DNA of 64,000 bases from Siderastrea siderea (GCA_964030785.1 OZ034973.1:3312132-3376131); one strand, 5' to 3'; shown: positions 47,619 through 56,187, counted from the stretch's first letter. Translations and numbers: made by a program. Notes: generated from the sequence alone by a model not told the origin.

Positions 47619-48178
47619 TTATCAATAATATTTCGTGCCATCCAATGACCCCATTGTCTCTCATTATAAGGAACAGAATCCAACGCTTTGACCATTTTCC
47701 TGTCGGCTTTGTTCTTACATTTTTTATCATCTCTGCAAACTGAATAATCAACATCATGCTGCATCGCTATAGCATCGGTCTTACCAGTTGGTTTGTCATA
47801 TATCTCTAGTATCTCTCCTGTTTTTGGATCCCATCTCACCTGATTTTCAAGATCGTTGTAGGGGCCCGTGTATCGATGCCCTGGAAGAGTCCAACCTCCT
47901 TTTGGTTTAGGGAGTTTTCCAATCATTTTATGAATGTCAAGTCCACCTCCATCCAAATCTTTCCTGTCGGTTTTATACTTTCTATTTGGTCTGATTTTAG
48001 TGGATAATTGATCAAGCATCTCTGATCCTGTTTTTTGAATGAAAGGAGTTGCTCTTTCCAAAGCATAATCTAGGGCCTTTTTCTGCAGTTTTGGGTTTCT
48101 CAAGGCTTCTGATCCATAATATCTTCCCATTTCAACTGCTTTTTTTCCAAGCCAAGGAATACCGTGGTGAATTAACAT
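47588..48178 (-). CDS. Polinton protein with parvovirus VP1-like phospholipase A2 domain
   Basis: 196 residues from the Met at 48178; the frame is open a further 25 codons upstream without Met. The domain has the calcium-loop motif GHRYTGPYNDL followed by the catalytic HDVDYS helix and a Cys pair (VCRDDKKCK), matching PLA2-like domains of viral capsid proteins that breach endosomal membranes. The N-terminal half contains an amphipathic region that could be structural. Its 3' end overlaps the open frame of the integrase by about 30 nt. The function in this element is inferred from the domain family. Confidence 0.82.
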   Translation of the reverse strand: MLIHHGIPWLGKKAVEMGRYYGSEALRNPKLQKKALDYALERATPFIQKTGSEMLDQLSTKIRPNRKYKTDRKDLDGGGLDIHKMIGKLPKPKGGWTLPGHRYTGPYNDLENQVRWDPKTGEILEIYDKPTGKTDAIAMQHDVDYSVCRDDKKCKNKADRKMVKALDSVPYNERQWGHWMARNIIDKKQKLGLGLN

Positions 48179-48234
48179 ATCAGTACCAGTGGATGCTATT
48201 GTATTCAGAATGCCCGCCCCTTCAGACGGGCTAA

Positions 48235-48387
48235 TTAGTTTCCCGTTTGTTTCACGAATCTAGTTTTAGTTATTCCACATTCAGCACATGTGCAAAAGAA
48301 CATTAGTCGACCGTTTTTTGCATATTTATATCCTGAGGGTTCAACGCACTCAGTTTCTTTTCTTTGTTTTACGCAATACGTTTTCAT
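48235..48387 (-). CDS. Zinc-ribbon micro-protein of the Polinton (50 residues)
   Basis: A 50-codon frame from ATG 48387 to TAA 48235, overlapping the 3' end of the protease by 38 nt. The pattern MKTYCVKQRKET...YAKNGRLMFFCTCAECGITKTRF resembles small CxxC...CxxC proteins found in giant viruses and Polintons. The C-terminal pair C34-x-x-C37 is present. In the N-terminal pair the second Cys appears replaced by Gln (C5-x-x-Q8), though C14 or C32 could substitute. Its role is unknown; relatives may bind nucleic acid. Confidence 0.65.
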   Translation of the reverse strand: MKTYCVKQRKETECVEPSGYKYAKNGRLMFFCTCAECGITKTRFVKQTGN

Positions 48388-48964
48388 TTACAATATGGTG
48401 GGAAATTTTTTCAAAATATCTTTCAATGAATCTCTCATTTTTCATGGTATCATTGACATCAAAGACTTGCAAAAGGTCGAAATACGATGAACCTTTGTTC
48501 ATCTCATTCAAAAAGTATAAACAAAAATATCCGCAAGTAGTCGTGCCCAAATCTTGTATCTGGTTATTTTGATGAATCAGAGTGAGATTCTTTTTCTCTG
48601 CATGATTCACAATTTCTTGAAATGGTGGCAACCCAAAACTGTCGAAATAATTGATTCTCCCATCCTTTACAAATGTTGCGACCCAATGACTTCCACTCAT
48701 GTACGACGGCTCAAGATTGTAAATGAAAAAAGCCATTTTGTGGTTGTGTGGAACAGTTTGTTCTCTTGACAAGACACCACCTTTGTCAATTGGAATTCCG
48801 AGATGTCGGCACCATTTTATTAAATCGTGATTGCTCAATGGCACATTTTTGAGGAATTTCAAAGTATTGTCCCCAACAGTGGAATCCCATTGAATGGACT
48901 GTTTTTCCCTAGAAGCAACCCATTTCCCAATTTTTTTTTTTTTCCTCCGCCAAAGTTTTCCCAT
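48350..48964 (-). CDS. Adenain-like maturation cysteine protease
   Basis: 204 residues. It processes virion precursor proteins. The catalytic set of the adenovirus protease family is visible: His 93 (GSHWVATF), Asp 108 (INYFDSFG), Gln 137 and Cys 144 (QDLGTTTCGYFC). The start is uncertain. The only upstream ATG (48964) makes a lysine-rich N-terminus that overlaps the preceding structural gene by 106 nt in another frame, through a run of 13 A residues. Family members typically start close to the LSNHDLIKW segment, at about residue 43. It lies between the zinc micro-gene and the structural gene, all on the minus strand. Confidence 0.9.
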   Translation of the reverse strand: MGKLWRRKKKKIGKWVASREKQSIQWDSTVGDNTLKFLKNVPLSNHDLIKWCRHLGIPIDKGGVLSREQTVPHNHKMAFFIYNLEPSYMSGSHWVATFVKDGRINYFDSFGLPPFQEIVNHAEKKNLTLIHQNNQIQDLGTTTCGYFCLYFLNEMNKGSSYFDLLQVFDVNDTMKNERFIERYFEKISHHIVNENVLRKTKKRN

Positions 48965-49662
48965 GTTCCATAAAATGGAGGCGGTGGTTGATATATTCCC
49001 ATTCTGGGAGCCGATCCACCATCTTTCAAAGGGGGTTTTCCAATTCTTGGAACTCCTCCTGAACCACCCACCATCTTTTTGAAAGCTTCAAGAGCGAGTG
49101 GAACACCGATCGACGCAAGAAGAGTGCCTAGAAAACCACCAGTTTGTTTTTTTGTTGGTTTTATATGAACACCGGAACCGGTTTGGATTGCATTGATAAT
49201 ATCTCTTTTTTGTTTTTCACTCAAGAGATGTTTATTTGCGATGAGTTGATCTATTTTAGAATTTGGAATGAGAAAACCACCAGTTTGTGAACCACCGGAT
49301 ATCTTTTTTACAACCTGAGATGCTCCTTCGGAAGCGACACCGGCGAGAGCCGACAATCCCAGTGTTTTTGCCAATGTCGGTCCGAAAGTTCGACCGAGTG
49401 ACAAGATTGAACTCAAAAGTGAACCACCGACCTGTTTTCTGATATTGGTCTTGGCCAGTTTTATTTCCATTCCTTTATTCATATTGCGGTTCTTTTCCAA
49501 CCTTTTAACGATCGTTGAAGGAACAAGAAGAGTATCACTTCCGCTGAGGGCATCATTTTTCAACCTCAGTTTGATTGTTTCACGGTTGTGAAAAGCTTTA
49601 CTAAGTTTCATTTTCTGAAAATCAGAAAGTGTGACATTTATTTCGTATAGTTCTGTAGACAT
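48859..49662 (-). CDS. Putative virion structural/membrane-interacting protein, 267 aa
   Basis: It starts MSTELYEINVTLSDFQ with a beta-rich N-terminal domain (about 1-75) that recurs in the neighbouring 149-residue protein. It continues with a glycine/alanine hydrophobic helix (FGPTLAKTLGLSALAGVASE) and GG-containing spacers (GGSLL, GSQTGGFL, QTGGFLGTLL) that resemble adenain cleavage sites. A Pro/Gly-rich tail ends in LLLGKNSPFNGIPLLGTIL. Such proteins are common in cnidarian Polintons, and I recall no assigned function. The cleavage-like sites and amphipathic helices suggest a minor capsid or membrane-lytic protein analogous to adenovirus pVI. That is inference. Confidence 0.7.
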   Translation of the reverse strand: MSTELYEINVTLSDFQKMKLSKAFHNRETIKLRLKNDALSGSDTLLVPSTIVKRLEKNRNMNKGMEIKLAKTNIRKQVGGSLLSSILSLGRTFGPTLAKTLGLSALAGVASEGASQVVKKISGGSQTGGFLIPNSKIDQLIANKHLLSEKQKRDIINAIQTGSGVHIKPTKKQTGGFLGTLLASIGVPLALEAFKKMVGGSGGVPRIGKPPLKDGGSAPRMGIYQPPPPFYGTWENFGGGKKKKLGNGLLLGKNSPFNGIPLLGTIL

Positions 49663-49727
49663 TTTATTTTATTTTATTGATGAAAATAAAATAAATTCAC
49701 GATTTTTCGAATCAAACAATCATGAGT

Positions 49728-50177
49728 TCAATGGCAGTCGGCACCACATTCAATCAGTTTTTCTATATTCCGAGTGACAGAATCTTTTGTTAAGTCAGTT
49801 ATTAATGAATAATCCAAAAATATTTCCATTCCTTTATACTCATTCTTTCGTTTACTTTCCAACCTTTCAACAACCGTTGGATGAAAAAGAAGACAATAAT
49901 TTTCCATCCTTTCATCGGCCGTTGAATTTACAAAAAGAGTTCCATTTTCCAACCTTTCAATGAAAGTTGAATTATCAAGAATAGTATCACTTCCGTTGGG
50001 GGCATCATCTTTCATCCTTTTTAATGACTTTGAAGGAACAAGAAGAGTATCACTTCCTCTGAGGGCATCATTTTTCAACCTCAGTAAGATTTTTTCACGG
50101 TTGAGAAAAGCTTTACAAATTTTTTCTTTCTGATACTTTGAAAGTGTGACATTTATTTCATGTAGTTCTGTTTCCAT
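49728..50177 (-). CDS. Partial paralogue of the 267-aa structural protein with internal repeats
   Basis: 149 residues. Residues 1-55 closely match the N-terminus of the downstream 267-residue protein (METELHEINVTLSKYQ versus MSTELYEINVTLSDFQ; KNDALRGSDTLLVPS). The middle then repeats a unit of about 20 residues with the pattern xxSTxxERLEN (LDNSTFIERLENGTLF, VNSTADERMENYCLLF, HPTVVERLESKR). The matching part then resumes with KGMEIFLDYS. The hydrophobic helix and Gly/Pro tail are absent. It is probably a tandem gene duplicate that expanded one segment. Function unknown. Confidence 0.65.
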   Translation of the reverse strand: METELHEINVTLSKYQKEKICKAFLNREKILLRLKNDALRGSDTLLVPSKSLKRMKDDAPNGSDTILDNSTFIERLENGTLFVNSTADERMENYCLLFHPTVVERLESKRKNEYKGMEIFLDYSLITDLTKDSVTRNIEKLIECGADCH

Positions 50178-50224
50178 TTATTTTATTTCAACGAAATAAA
50201 ATAAATTCAGGAAATGTTTTTGAA

Positions 50225-51514
50225 TTAGACCATCATAAGTTCATTTCCAACCTTGTTGACAATAACCTCATTTTCGTAAAATACGATAGCATGAGCTCTC
50301 ACATTAGCTGTTGGTGCTGCATTCAATCTGTAGTTCAAAATCAGTTGTTTTGGATCTCGAGTAACAGCCTCTTTTTGGTAGGTTAGATCAAAATAAACAA
50401 GACCGTAAATAGATGTGAAATTATGTATATTCAACTGCGTTCCTGTGTTCATATCATTCTTTCGAAAAGCATAAGACATTAGATCGTTGAAGATTCTCAC
50501 TTTTGAATCGGCATCGTACTCTAATTCAGGATAAAAAATACTGTTTCCATACTCCAAACGACACGATGCAAGAGAACTATTATCATCTGCAGAATTCAGC
50601 TTGAAAGTATCAAAAATGTAAGGAGTTCTCTCAGATTCCTCATTGTTTGGACCATTAGTTCTCTGTAGATAAATAAATACATGTTTAACATTGTCAATGG
50701 CTGGGCTAATTTGAAACATGTTTTGAACTGCTCTTGTATTTGCACTCTGAATATACATATCTTTCATGTACGTCCATTTAGTTGGTTTGAGAAAATCTTT
50801 CACAAATTCACCGTATGCACTATCTTTAGGAGTTAATCTTGGAAGCCAAAGATAAAGTCGAGTGACAACCACCCGCCCATTATCAGCAGCAGCTGCTTTG
50901 TGAATCAATTCATCATCATCATTCAAGTCCAGTTCGAATGTGAGCTGCATGGGAGGAAGCATCTTGTCTTCCAATTCCTCAAAGAAACTGTATCTGTTCA
51001 ACGGAATGATCTCATTTATGCTTTTGGCTCCACCATTACCATTATTCTGGTTTGCTTGAGTTAAAATTCGCCTTGCTTCAAAACCCGAATTTGTATTTGC
51101 TGTTGAATCTTCTGTGTCAAGATACCAAAAACTATTTTTAGCAACCGACCTGCTGAAATCATCACTATACTCCAGCAAATTTTTAACATTTACGATTCTA
51201 TGAATGTTGTCACTATCGTACACTATTTTACCAGCAGATTTGATAACCATGTGTTTGATGAGAGAATGTGACCCATTAATCATCGAAATTCGGTCAGCCG
51301 CCGCAAAACCGGCTCCATCGGCTTTCTTTTGGAGCTCTTTGGTTACCTCGAAATATCCGTTGAAATAATCGAAAAAAGTGGATCTGTCGGTTATTGTGAA
51401 TTTATATCCTGTTTTTTTCTGAGAATTGTTGTTTCCAGGTTGTTCAATGATATTGTCAGGGGAGAATCTAACCATTTCATATCTCTGCAGTTTATCACTT
51501 ATTCTGAAAGTCAT
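50225..51514 (-). CDS. Polinton major capsid protein (double jelly-roll)
   Basis: 429 residues. It shows the beta-rich pattern of adintovirus/Polinton hexon proteins: an N-terminal ITDRSTFFDYFNGYFEV strand region, a surface loop rich in Asn/Gly, QLTFELDLNDDDELIHKA, and a C-terminal block TYQKEAVTRDPKQLILNYRL then NAAPTANVRAHAIVFYENEV. It forms the trimeric capsomers in the family. Length and position (between the small basic protein and the duplicated structural gene) agree. No frameshift or stop is seen. Its identity rests on recalled family resemblance and context. Confidence 0.85.
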   Translation of the reverse strand: MTFRISDKLQRYEMVRFSPDNIIEQPGNNNSQKKTGYKFTITDRSTFFDYFNGYFEVTKELQKKADGAGFAAADRISMINGSHSLIKHMVIKSAGKIVYDSDNIHRIVNVKNLLEYSDDFSRSVAKNSFWYLDTEDSTANTNSGFEARRILTQANQNNGNGGAKSINEIIPLNRYSFFEELEDKMLPPMQLTFELDLNDDDELIHKAAAADNGRVVVTRLYLWLPRLTPKDSAYGEFVKDFLKPTKWTYMKDMYIQSANTRAVQNMFQISPAIDNVKHVFIYLQRTNGPNNEESERTPYIFDTFKLNSADDNSSLASCRLEYGNSIFYPELEYDADSKVRIFNDLMSYAFRKNDMNTGTQLNIHNFTSIYGLVYFDLTYQKEAVTRDPKQLILNYRLNAAPTANVRAHAIVFYENEVIVNKVGNELMMV

Positions 51515-51529
51515 CTTTTATTTATATGT

Positions 51530-51898
51530 TTAAAACTTTTTTATTTTTGTTTTTTTTATACCTCTTCCAGAAATCAATCTATTCAATATCACGTTGTAAT
51601 CTTCTTCTTTTTGTTTATTTGTTGCTTTTGGAATTTGTTTTCCCAAAGACTGAAGGTCTTTCATGAAAAGATGACCTGATTTTTCAGCAACTTTTTCAAC
51701 AACTTTTTTACCAAGTTTATCACCAGCACTTTCTATTCCCGATTTCAAAGCTTTTTTAGCAACAGGTTTTAAAACTTTATCCACAATCATTTTCATTGGT
51801 TTGAAAATATTATCCACAATTAAACCTGATCCTTTATGTTTGTAAACAAATCTTCCAAGACTTGGATGAAAAATTCGTTTGTAATTGTACGTTGGCAT
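51530..51898 (-). CDS. Small basic Polinton structural protein
   Basis: 122 residues, lysine-rich. It contains KHKGSGLIVDNIFKP near the N-terminus and LISGRGIKKTKIKKF at the C-terminus. Both GSG/GRG sites resemble adenain cleavage motifs. A helical middle (VLKPVAKKALKSGIESAGDK) could be amphipathic. It is probably a processed core or minor capsid protein, by position between the major capsid and penton genes. No family name is certain. Confidence 0.65.
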   Translation of the reverse strand: MPTYNYKRIFHPSLGRFVYKHKGSGLIVDNIFKPMKMIVDKVLKPVAKKALKSGIESAGDKLGKKVVEKVAEKSGHLFMKDLQSLGKQIPKATNKQKEEDYNVILNRLISGRGIKKTKIKKF

Positions 51899-51912
51899 TT
51901 TATAATTATCTT

Positions 51913-52674
51913 TTATTTTTTTTTTTCTCTCAAAATCAGAGAAAATGATGTATCTGCGTCATTCAAATCTATTATTCGTCGTTTACCATCAGTAATGTAT
52001 ACCCGCAGAGTGTTTATGATATACTTATTCACTGGATAATATTGAACTCTTAAAGGCTCTTTAGTAAAAGCATAAGATGGTTGTAAATCATTTGTTCCAA
52101 AAGTGTAGATAATATCTGTCTCATCCTCATCAACGAGACTTTCTGAAATAAGATCGCAATGTATATTCAAAATCTCTGTATCTTGACTGAGATTTGGTGT
52201 GTAGTCACCAACATTTTCAGAACTGGTTAAAATTCGTTTGTTGAAACCGATCAGATCTCTGAAATTTGATGTTGTGAGGTCTAGTTGATAGTTTGGCGCG
52301 AGATTTATTGTTGTTTTGAAAGTTGTGTTGTTGAATTTCAAGGTTATTGGATATGAAGTTTTATCTGAAGTCTTTGTTTTTGTCTTTTCCTTGATAAAAT
52401 CATTGAAACCAACATAATTCCATGTACCTGGTGGGAAGGTTATATCTTCCCAAGTTTTTCCGCCATCAGAAGAGTATTTTATTTTTTGGTTGTCCAGCTC
52501 TGATGTGATATTGAACCATGTGAAAGACATGGATATAATTCGGCCTAAACCAAGTTCATATTGTCTGTTTGGATCAAGTATTATTGGTTGATTATATCTA
52601 ATTGTAAAATCACTAGGCTTATTTTTTGTTTGTTTCTTAACGTTATGAGAAGATAATACTAATGTTGTTTGCAT
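51913..52674 (-). CDS. Polinton minor capsid (penton) protein
   Basis: 253 residues with the features of the single jelly-roll penton of adintoviruses: an N-terminal SSHNVKKQTKNKPSDFTIRY strand, NRQYELGLGRIISMSFTWFN, the NLAPNYQLDLTTSNFRDLIGF segment, a mid-protein segment EILNIHCDLISESLVDEDET, and a C-terminal YYPVNKYIINTLRVYITDGK strand pair. The role is to occupy capsid vertices. It lies directly upstream of the small basic protein and major capsid genes. Confidence 0.85.
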   Translation of the reverse strand: MQTTLVLSSHNVKKQTKNKPSDFTIRYNQPIILDPNRQYELGLGRIISMSFTWFNITSELDNQKIKYSSDGGKTWEDITFPPGTWNYVGFNDFIKEKTKTKTSDKTSYPITLKFNNTTFKTTINLAPNYQLDLTTSNFRDLIGFNKRILTSSENVGDYTPNLSQDTEILNIHCDLISESLVDEDETDIIYTFGTNDLQPSYAFTKEPLRVQYYPVNKYIINTLRVYITDGKRRIIDLNDADTSFSLILREKKK

Positions 52675-52686
52675 TTTTTAATATAT

Positions 52687-53673
52687 TCACATGAAAAAGT
52701 TTTTGTAAATTTTGTTATATTTATCTTTATTAATTATGTAATTTCTCAATAAAATATCAAGAATAGCAACACCTGTGTTTCTTAGCTCTATGCTATTATT
52801 ACCAGCATCAATTGATCCAATTATTAATACTAACTTTTTGAGAGCTTCTTCAGGGTTGATAAAAACAACACTTGCATTTCCACCTCGCTTTGTTGTTTTT
52901 CTTTTGAGACCAGAGCCTTTGATACTCTTCAACTTATTTTTGTTAAAGTTGATATAATCATTGAGAACTTTTCGAGCGTCGTCGATGACCTTTCTTCTGA
53001 ACTGTGCTTCAGATTGGCTTATCAAACCTTTATTCAACTGCTTGGTAATGTGTGTTTTGTAACCTGGAAGTTGTTGTCTTTTCTTAGCTGCATTTTCTAT
53101 TTTCTTTGACAAGAAAGAATGTCTTGTTTTTTCTGTCATATCTTCTCTTTTGAGTTGTGCTTCAATGTCATCATAGTTGGTCAATCCAAGTTCATCTAAA
53201 GTCTCATTTATTCTATCTTCTTCAAAAATCTCATAATCTGGAACTTCATCTTCTTCATATTCTGGTGGGTCTTCAAGTTGTTTCAAATACTCAGGATTGA
53301 CATATATTTTCTTTTTTCCTGTTTCCAAATCTTTGAGAACATCATCATAGGAGGGTGGTTTTGGAACAAGCTGTTTAGTATTTTCTGGTTCATGAAACAA
53401 ATCTTCAAGATTGTAATCTGGTATTTCTTCATCATCTATATTGATACCATAATCTGGAACCTCTACTTTTTTCCTTTGCAACCGTCTTTTAAAAGATTGA
53501 GGTTGTGTCAACTCTTTCAAACTGGATGTTATAGGTTTGAAAAGCTTCTCTGCTTCAACATCACTCATTGTATCGGTTATTTTCTTTTGTTTTAGCGTTT
53601 CCCTGATAGTATTGACATCTTGACCTATTTTCGATCTTTTTTCAGCCATTTCTTTCCACTTGAGGAGACTCAT
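52687..53673 (-). CDS. Polinton structural protein with PPxY motifs, unknown function
   Basis: 328 residues, acidic in the middle and basic toward the C-terminus. It carries two PPxY-type late-domain motifs (KPPSYDDVL and DPPEYEEDE) and three repeats of the acidic phrase (V/I)PDY. A G-S-G-L-K-R-K stretch and a hydrophobic C-terminal helix (LKKLVLIIGSIDAGNNSIEL) follow. PPxY motifs bind NEDD4-type WW domains. In adenovirus penton base and retroviral Gag they assist entry or budding. Here that is inference. It is the first gene leftward from the divergent promoter. Confidence 0.68.
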   Translation of the reverse strand: MSLLKWKEMAEKRSKIGQDVNTIRETLKQKKITDTMSDVEAEKLFKPITSSLKELTQPQSFKRRLQRKKVEVPDYGINIDDEEIPDYNLEDLFHEPENTKQLVPKPPSYDDVLKDLETGKKKIYVNPEYLKQLEDPPEYEEDEVPDYEIFEEDRINETLDELGLTNYDDIEAQLKREDMTEKTRHSFLSKKIENAAKKRQQLPGYKTHITKQLNKGLISQSEAQFRRKVIDDARKVLNDYINFNKNKLKSIKGSGLKRKTTKRGGNASVVFINPEEALKKLVLIIGSIDAGNNSIELRNTGVAILDILLRNYIINKDKYNKIYKNFFM

Positions 53674-53833
53674 TTTATTTCATTGAAACAAAAAAATAAT
53701 ATTTTTTGTTTCAATTGAATATAAAAAAGCTCGCATAGCGTGTCGCATAGCGTGTCGCATAGCGTGTCGCATAGCGTGTCGCATAGCGTGTCGCATAAAA
53801 TTATTTAGAAAAATTCTGTTGTGAATTAATAAA
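53674..53833. promoter_or_regulatory. Divergent intergenic region with 12-bp tandem repeats
   Basis: Lies between the leftward structural genes and the rightward ATPase and fibre genes. It contains five full copies and a partial copy of TCGCATAGCGTG (53731-53797), flanked by AT-rich runs. It probably holds both promoters, and the repeats may bind a regulatory protein. Confidence 0.6.
53731..53797. repeat. 12-bp tandem repeat TCGCATAGCGTG, about 5.6 copies
   Basis: Five perfect head-to-tail copies and a partial sixth. The GC-rich unit contrasts with its AT-rich surroundings. Confidence 0.95.
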
Positions 53834-54478
53834 ATGGAAATACCAAACTATGATGTGAAAGGTGATAAAAACAGTAATTTCACCCAATTATATCCTTTTA
53901 TGCCAGATAGATGCTTCAGAATGTTAATCTGCGCTCCTAGTGGAAGTGGTAAAACCAATCTTTTACTTCACATGATAAACAAACCCCTATTATTTTTTGA
54001 TAAGATTTATCTATATGCTAAAAACTTACAGCAAAACAAGTATCAATATTTGTTGAAAAAATTTGAACCTCTTTCGAAAAAATATGGTTATAATATTATT
54101 GAAGATAGCAACGGTGAGATAATTCCTTTACATGAAATGGATGATGGAAACCAAAAGTTAATCATTTTTGACGATTACTTGAACACTGGAGCGAAAAATG
54201 ATCGAGAAATACGAAACTATTTCACGAACTCTCGAAATAAAAATTGCAGCTGTATCTATCTGTCTCAGTCTTTTTACAATACAGACAAAACCATCAGATT
54301 AAACTGTTCCCATCACTGCATTTTCGATTTTCCAAGCAAGAATGAACAGAGTAGGATATGTCAAGAATTGAACGTTAAGAAAGACGACTATCTCTTGGCA
54401 ACAAATGAACCATATACTTTTCTATATGTTGATAAGCCACGAAAATTTAATGCAAAAAATTTTACTGAAATAATCTGA
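53834..54478 (+). CDS. Polinton DNA-packaging ATPase (FtsK/HerA type, A32-like)
   Basis: 214 residues. Walker A is APSGSGKTN (34-42). Walker B is KLIIFDDYL. The arginine and sensor-like region YFTNSRNKNCSCIYLSQSFY follows. This is the short A32-like form found in Polintons, virophages and adintoviruses, and pumps genomic DNA into the capsid. It reads rightward, opposite to the capsid genes, and is followed after 11 nt by the fibre-like gene, so the two are probably co-transcribed. Confidence 0.92.
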   Translation: MEIPNYDVKGDKNSNFTQLYPFMPDRCFRMLICAPSGSGKTNLLLHMINKPLLFFDKIYLYAKNLQQNKYQYLLKKFEPLSKKYGYNIIEDSNGEIIPLHEMDDGNQKLIIFDDYLNTGAKNDREIRNYFTNSRNKNCSCIYLSQSFYNTDKTIRLNCSHHCIFDFPSKNEQSRICQELNVKKDDYLLATNEPYTFLYVDKPRKFNAKNFTEII

Positions 54479-54489
54479 ATATTTAATAA

Positions 54490-56187
54490 ATGAGTTTTTA
54501 CAACGGAGTATTGAATTTTAATCATTTCATGAATTCGAGAGGTCTCAGAGGTTTACCTGGTATTGGGTTCAAATTAGATGCTAATAATGATTATGATATG
54601 CAGAATAAAAAATTAGTGAATGTAAAACAAGGAACCAATAATAATGATGTGGTTACAAAAAGCCAGTTAGATAGTGAAATAGCTAAGATTCCAAGTGTGG
54701 ATACAACTCAGTTTGTGAAAAAGACAGGAGCAACTATGAACGGAGACCTAATTTTACAACCACAGCCGTACCCAATTCATGGAAACACGAATAAAGCCAT
54801 CTCTTATAATGCAGCCCGGAATATATTCTTGAGTAAAAAAGAAGGCGGGTCTATGCTACAATCTTTAGACATGAACAACCATTTCATAACAAATATCAAA
54901 GACCCAGTTAATTCAGACCATGGAGTAAATAAAAAATATGTTGATAATCAGCTTGTGAAAAAATTAGATAAGGACACTACTATTGATATGAAAGATAAAT
55001 CAATTATCAATCTTAATCTTCCAACAAACCAAAGAGATGCCACACCAGTCGAATATGTCAACTACAGAATTAGTGAAACACAAAAAAATTATCTTAAACT
55101 TGATGGCACAACAAGTATGTCGGGAGACTTGAATTTAAATAACAATAAAATTATTAACTTACAAACCGATTCAAAAAATTCGAAATCCGCAGTTAATGTT
55201 GAGTTAATGGAAAATGAAATAACAGATTTGAGAAATCTTGTCACTCAAAAAATTCATGAATCTCAGATTATTAATTCAGGACAAAAAAAAGACGCCTTCA
55301 GATATTTAATGGAAAACGACGACGAATCTTCAAGTGAATTAAATATTCAGGTTTTGGGTATTGTTGATTTTCCCAATTCTCCACATCAAATTAATAAAAA
55401 AGCTTACCAACTTAAACTCCTGTTTCAAAAAAGCTCACCCAACCAGTACCAGTCACGCCTTGGTTTTAACCTTTTTAAACTTCCTGTTGGATACTATACT
55501 TTGGTAGTTGAATGGTTTCCGCCGGAAATGAGTGAGTTGAGTGTGGCAGTGCAAGGCACTACGATTTCAATTTCTAATTATGCGACAAAAACATTCGAAA
55601 ACTATACCAAAACAGTTATCAATTTTCACCGATGGGGTAGCTCACCTCCACAATTTATTTATCTCGATCTACACGGTACAGTTACTTTTCCATCACTTTT
55701 AACAATTGGGCATCTTATTGTTTATGGTGTAAAAGAAACAATTTCAAACGTTGACCCAAGTGTCTATGACACCGCTTTTGTAATTGAGAATGGCAAGATG
55801 GTGATGGAAACAGATTTATCTTTAAACGGACACAATTTGCGTGGTTACGTTCATTACATAAATGGGTATTTAAATACTAAAAACGGTTACGCATTTTTAT
55901 TAAACGGTTTCGATAAATTACTCTTTTCAAACGATGTTCAAATAATGAATATAACAGTTTTCTATCTCAAACGCAAAAATAAATATCCACTTGTTAAATT
56001 AAAAATTAAAAAACACACTCAAAATTTTAATGATTCGATACATTTATTCAATTCAAATAATGCAACTCGATTACAAAAAATAAATATCAATTTAAACCTG
56101 TCGTTTAGTTATTTAATTGTGGAATTGAGTACCCTTTTTCCACCAGGAGAAGAATTCTTACTATTAATGGAATATAGAGTGTCATAA
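54490..56187 (+). CDS. Fibre-like protein with phage-tail-fibre repeats
   Basis: 565 residues. After a short collagen-like G-x-y segment (GLRGLPGIGF) come four to five copies of a 40-50-residue repeat with the pattern GDLxLxxNxIxNLxxP...AVNxxYVD (DMQNKKLVNVKQGTNNNDVV, GDLNLNNNKIINLQ). This is the trimeric beta-helix repeat used in bacteriophage and giant-virus fibres. The C-terminal 300 residues are beta-rich and may form a receptor-binding head. It is predicted to mediate attachment in the family. It lies last on the rightward operon, with the right terminal repeat only 190 nt beyond. Confidence 0.78.
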   Translation: MSFYNGVLNFNHFMNSRGLRGLPGIGFKLDANNDYDMQNKKLVNVKQGTNNNDVVTKSQLDSEIAKIPSVDTTQFVKKTGATMNGDLILQPQPYPIHGNTNKAISYNAARNIFLSKKEGGSMLQSLDMNNHFITNIKDPVNSDHGVNKKYVDNQLVKKLDKDTTIDMKDKSIINLNLPTNQRDATPVEYVNYRISETQKNYLKLDGTTSMSGDLNLNNNKIINLQTDSKNSKSAVNVELMENEITDLRNLVTQKIHESQIINSGQKKDAFRYLMENDDESSSELNIQVLGIVDFPNSPHQINKKAYQLKLLFQKSSPNQYQSRLGFNLFKLPVGYYTLVVEWFPPEMSELSVAVQGTTISISNYATKTFENYTKTVINFHRWGSSPPQFIYLDLHGTVTFPSLLTIGHLIVYGVKETISNVDPSVYDTAFVIENGKMVMETDLSLNGHNLRGYVHYINGYLNTKNGYAFLLNGFDKLLFSNDVQIMNITVFYLKRKNKYPLVKLKIKKHTQNFNDSIHLFNSNNATRLQKININLNLSFSYLIVELSTLFPPGEEFLLLMEYRVS

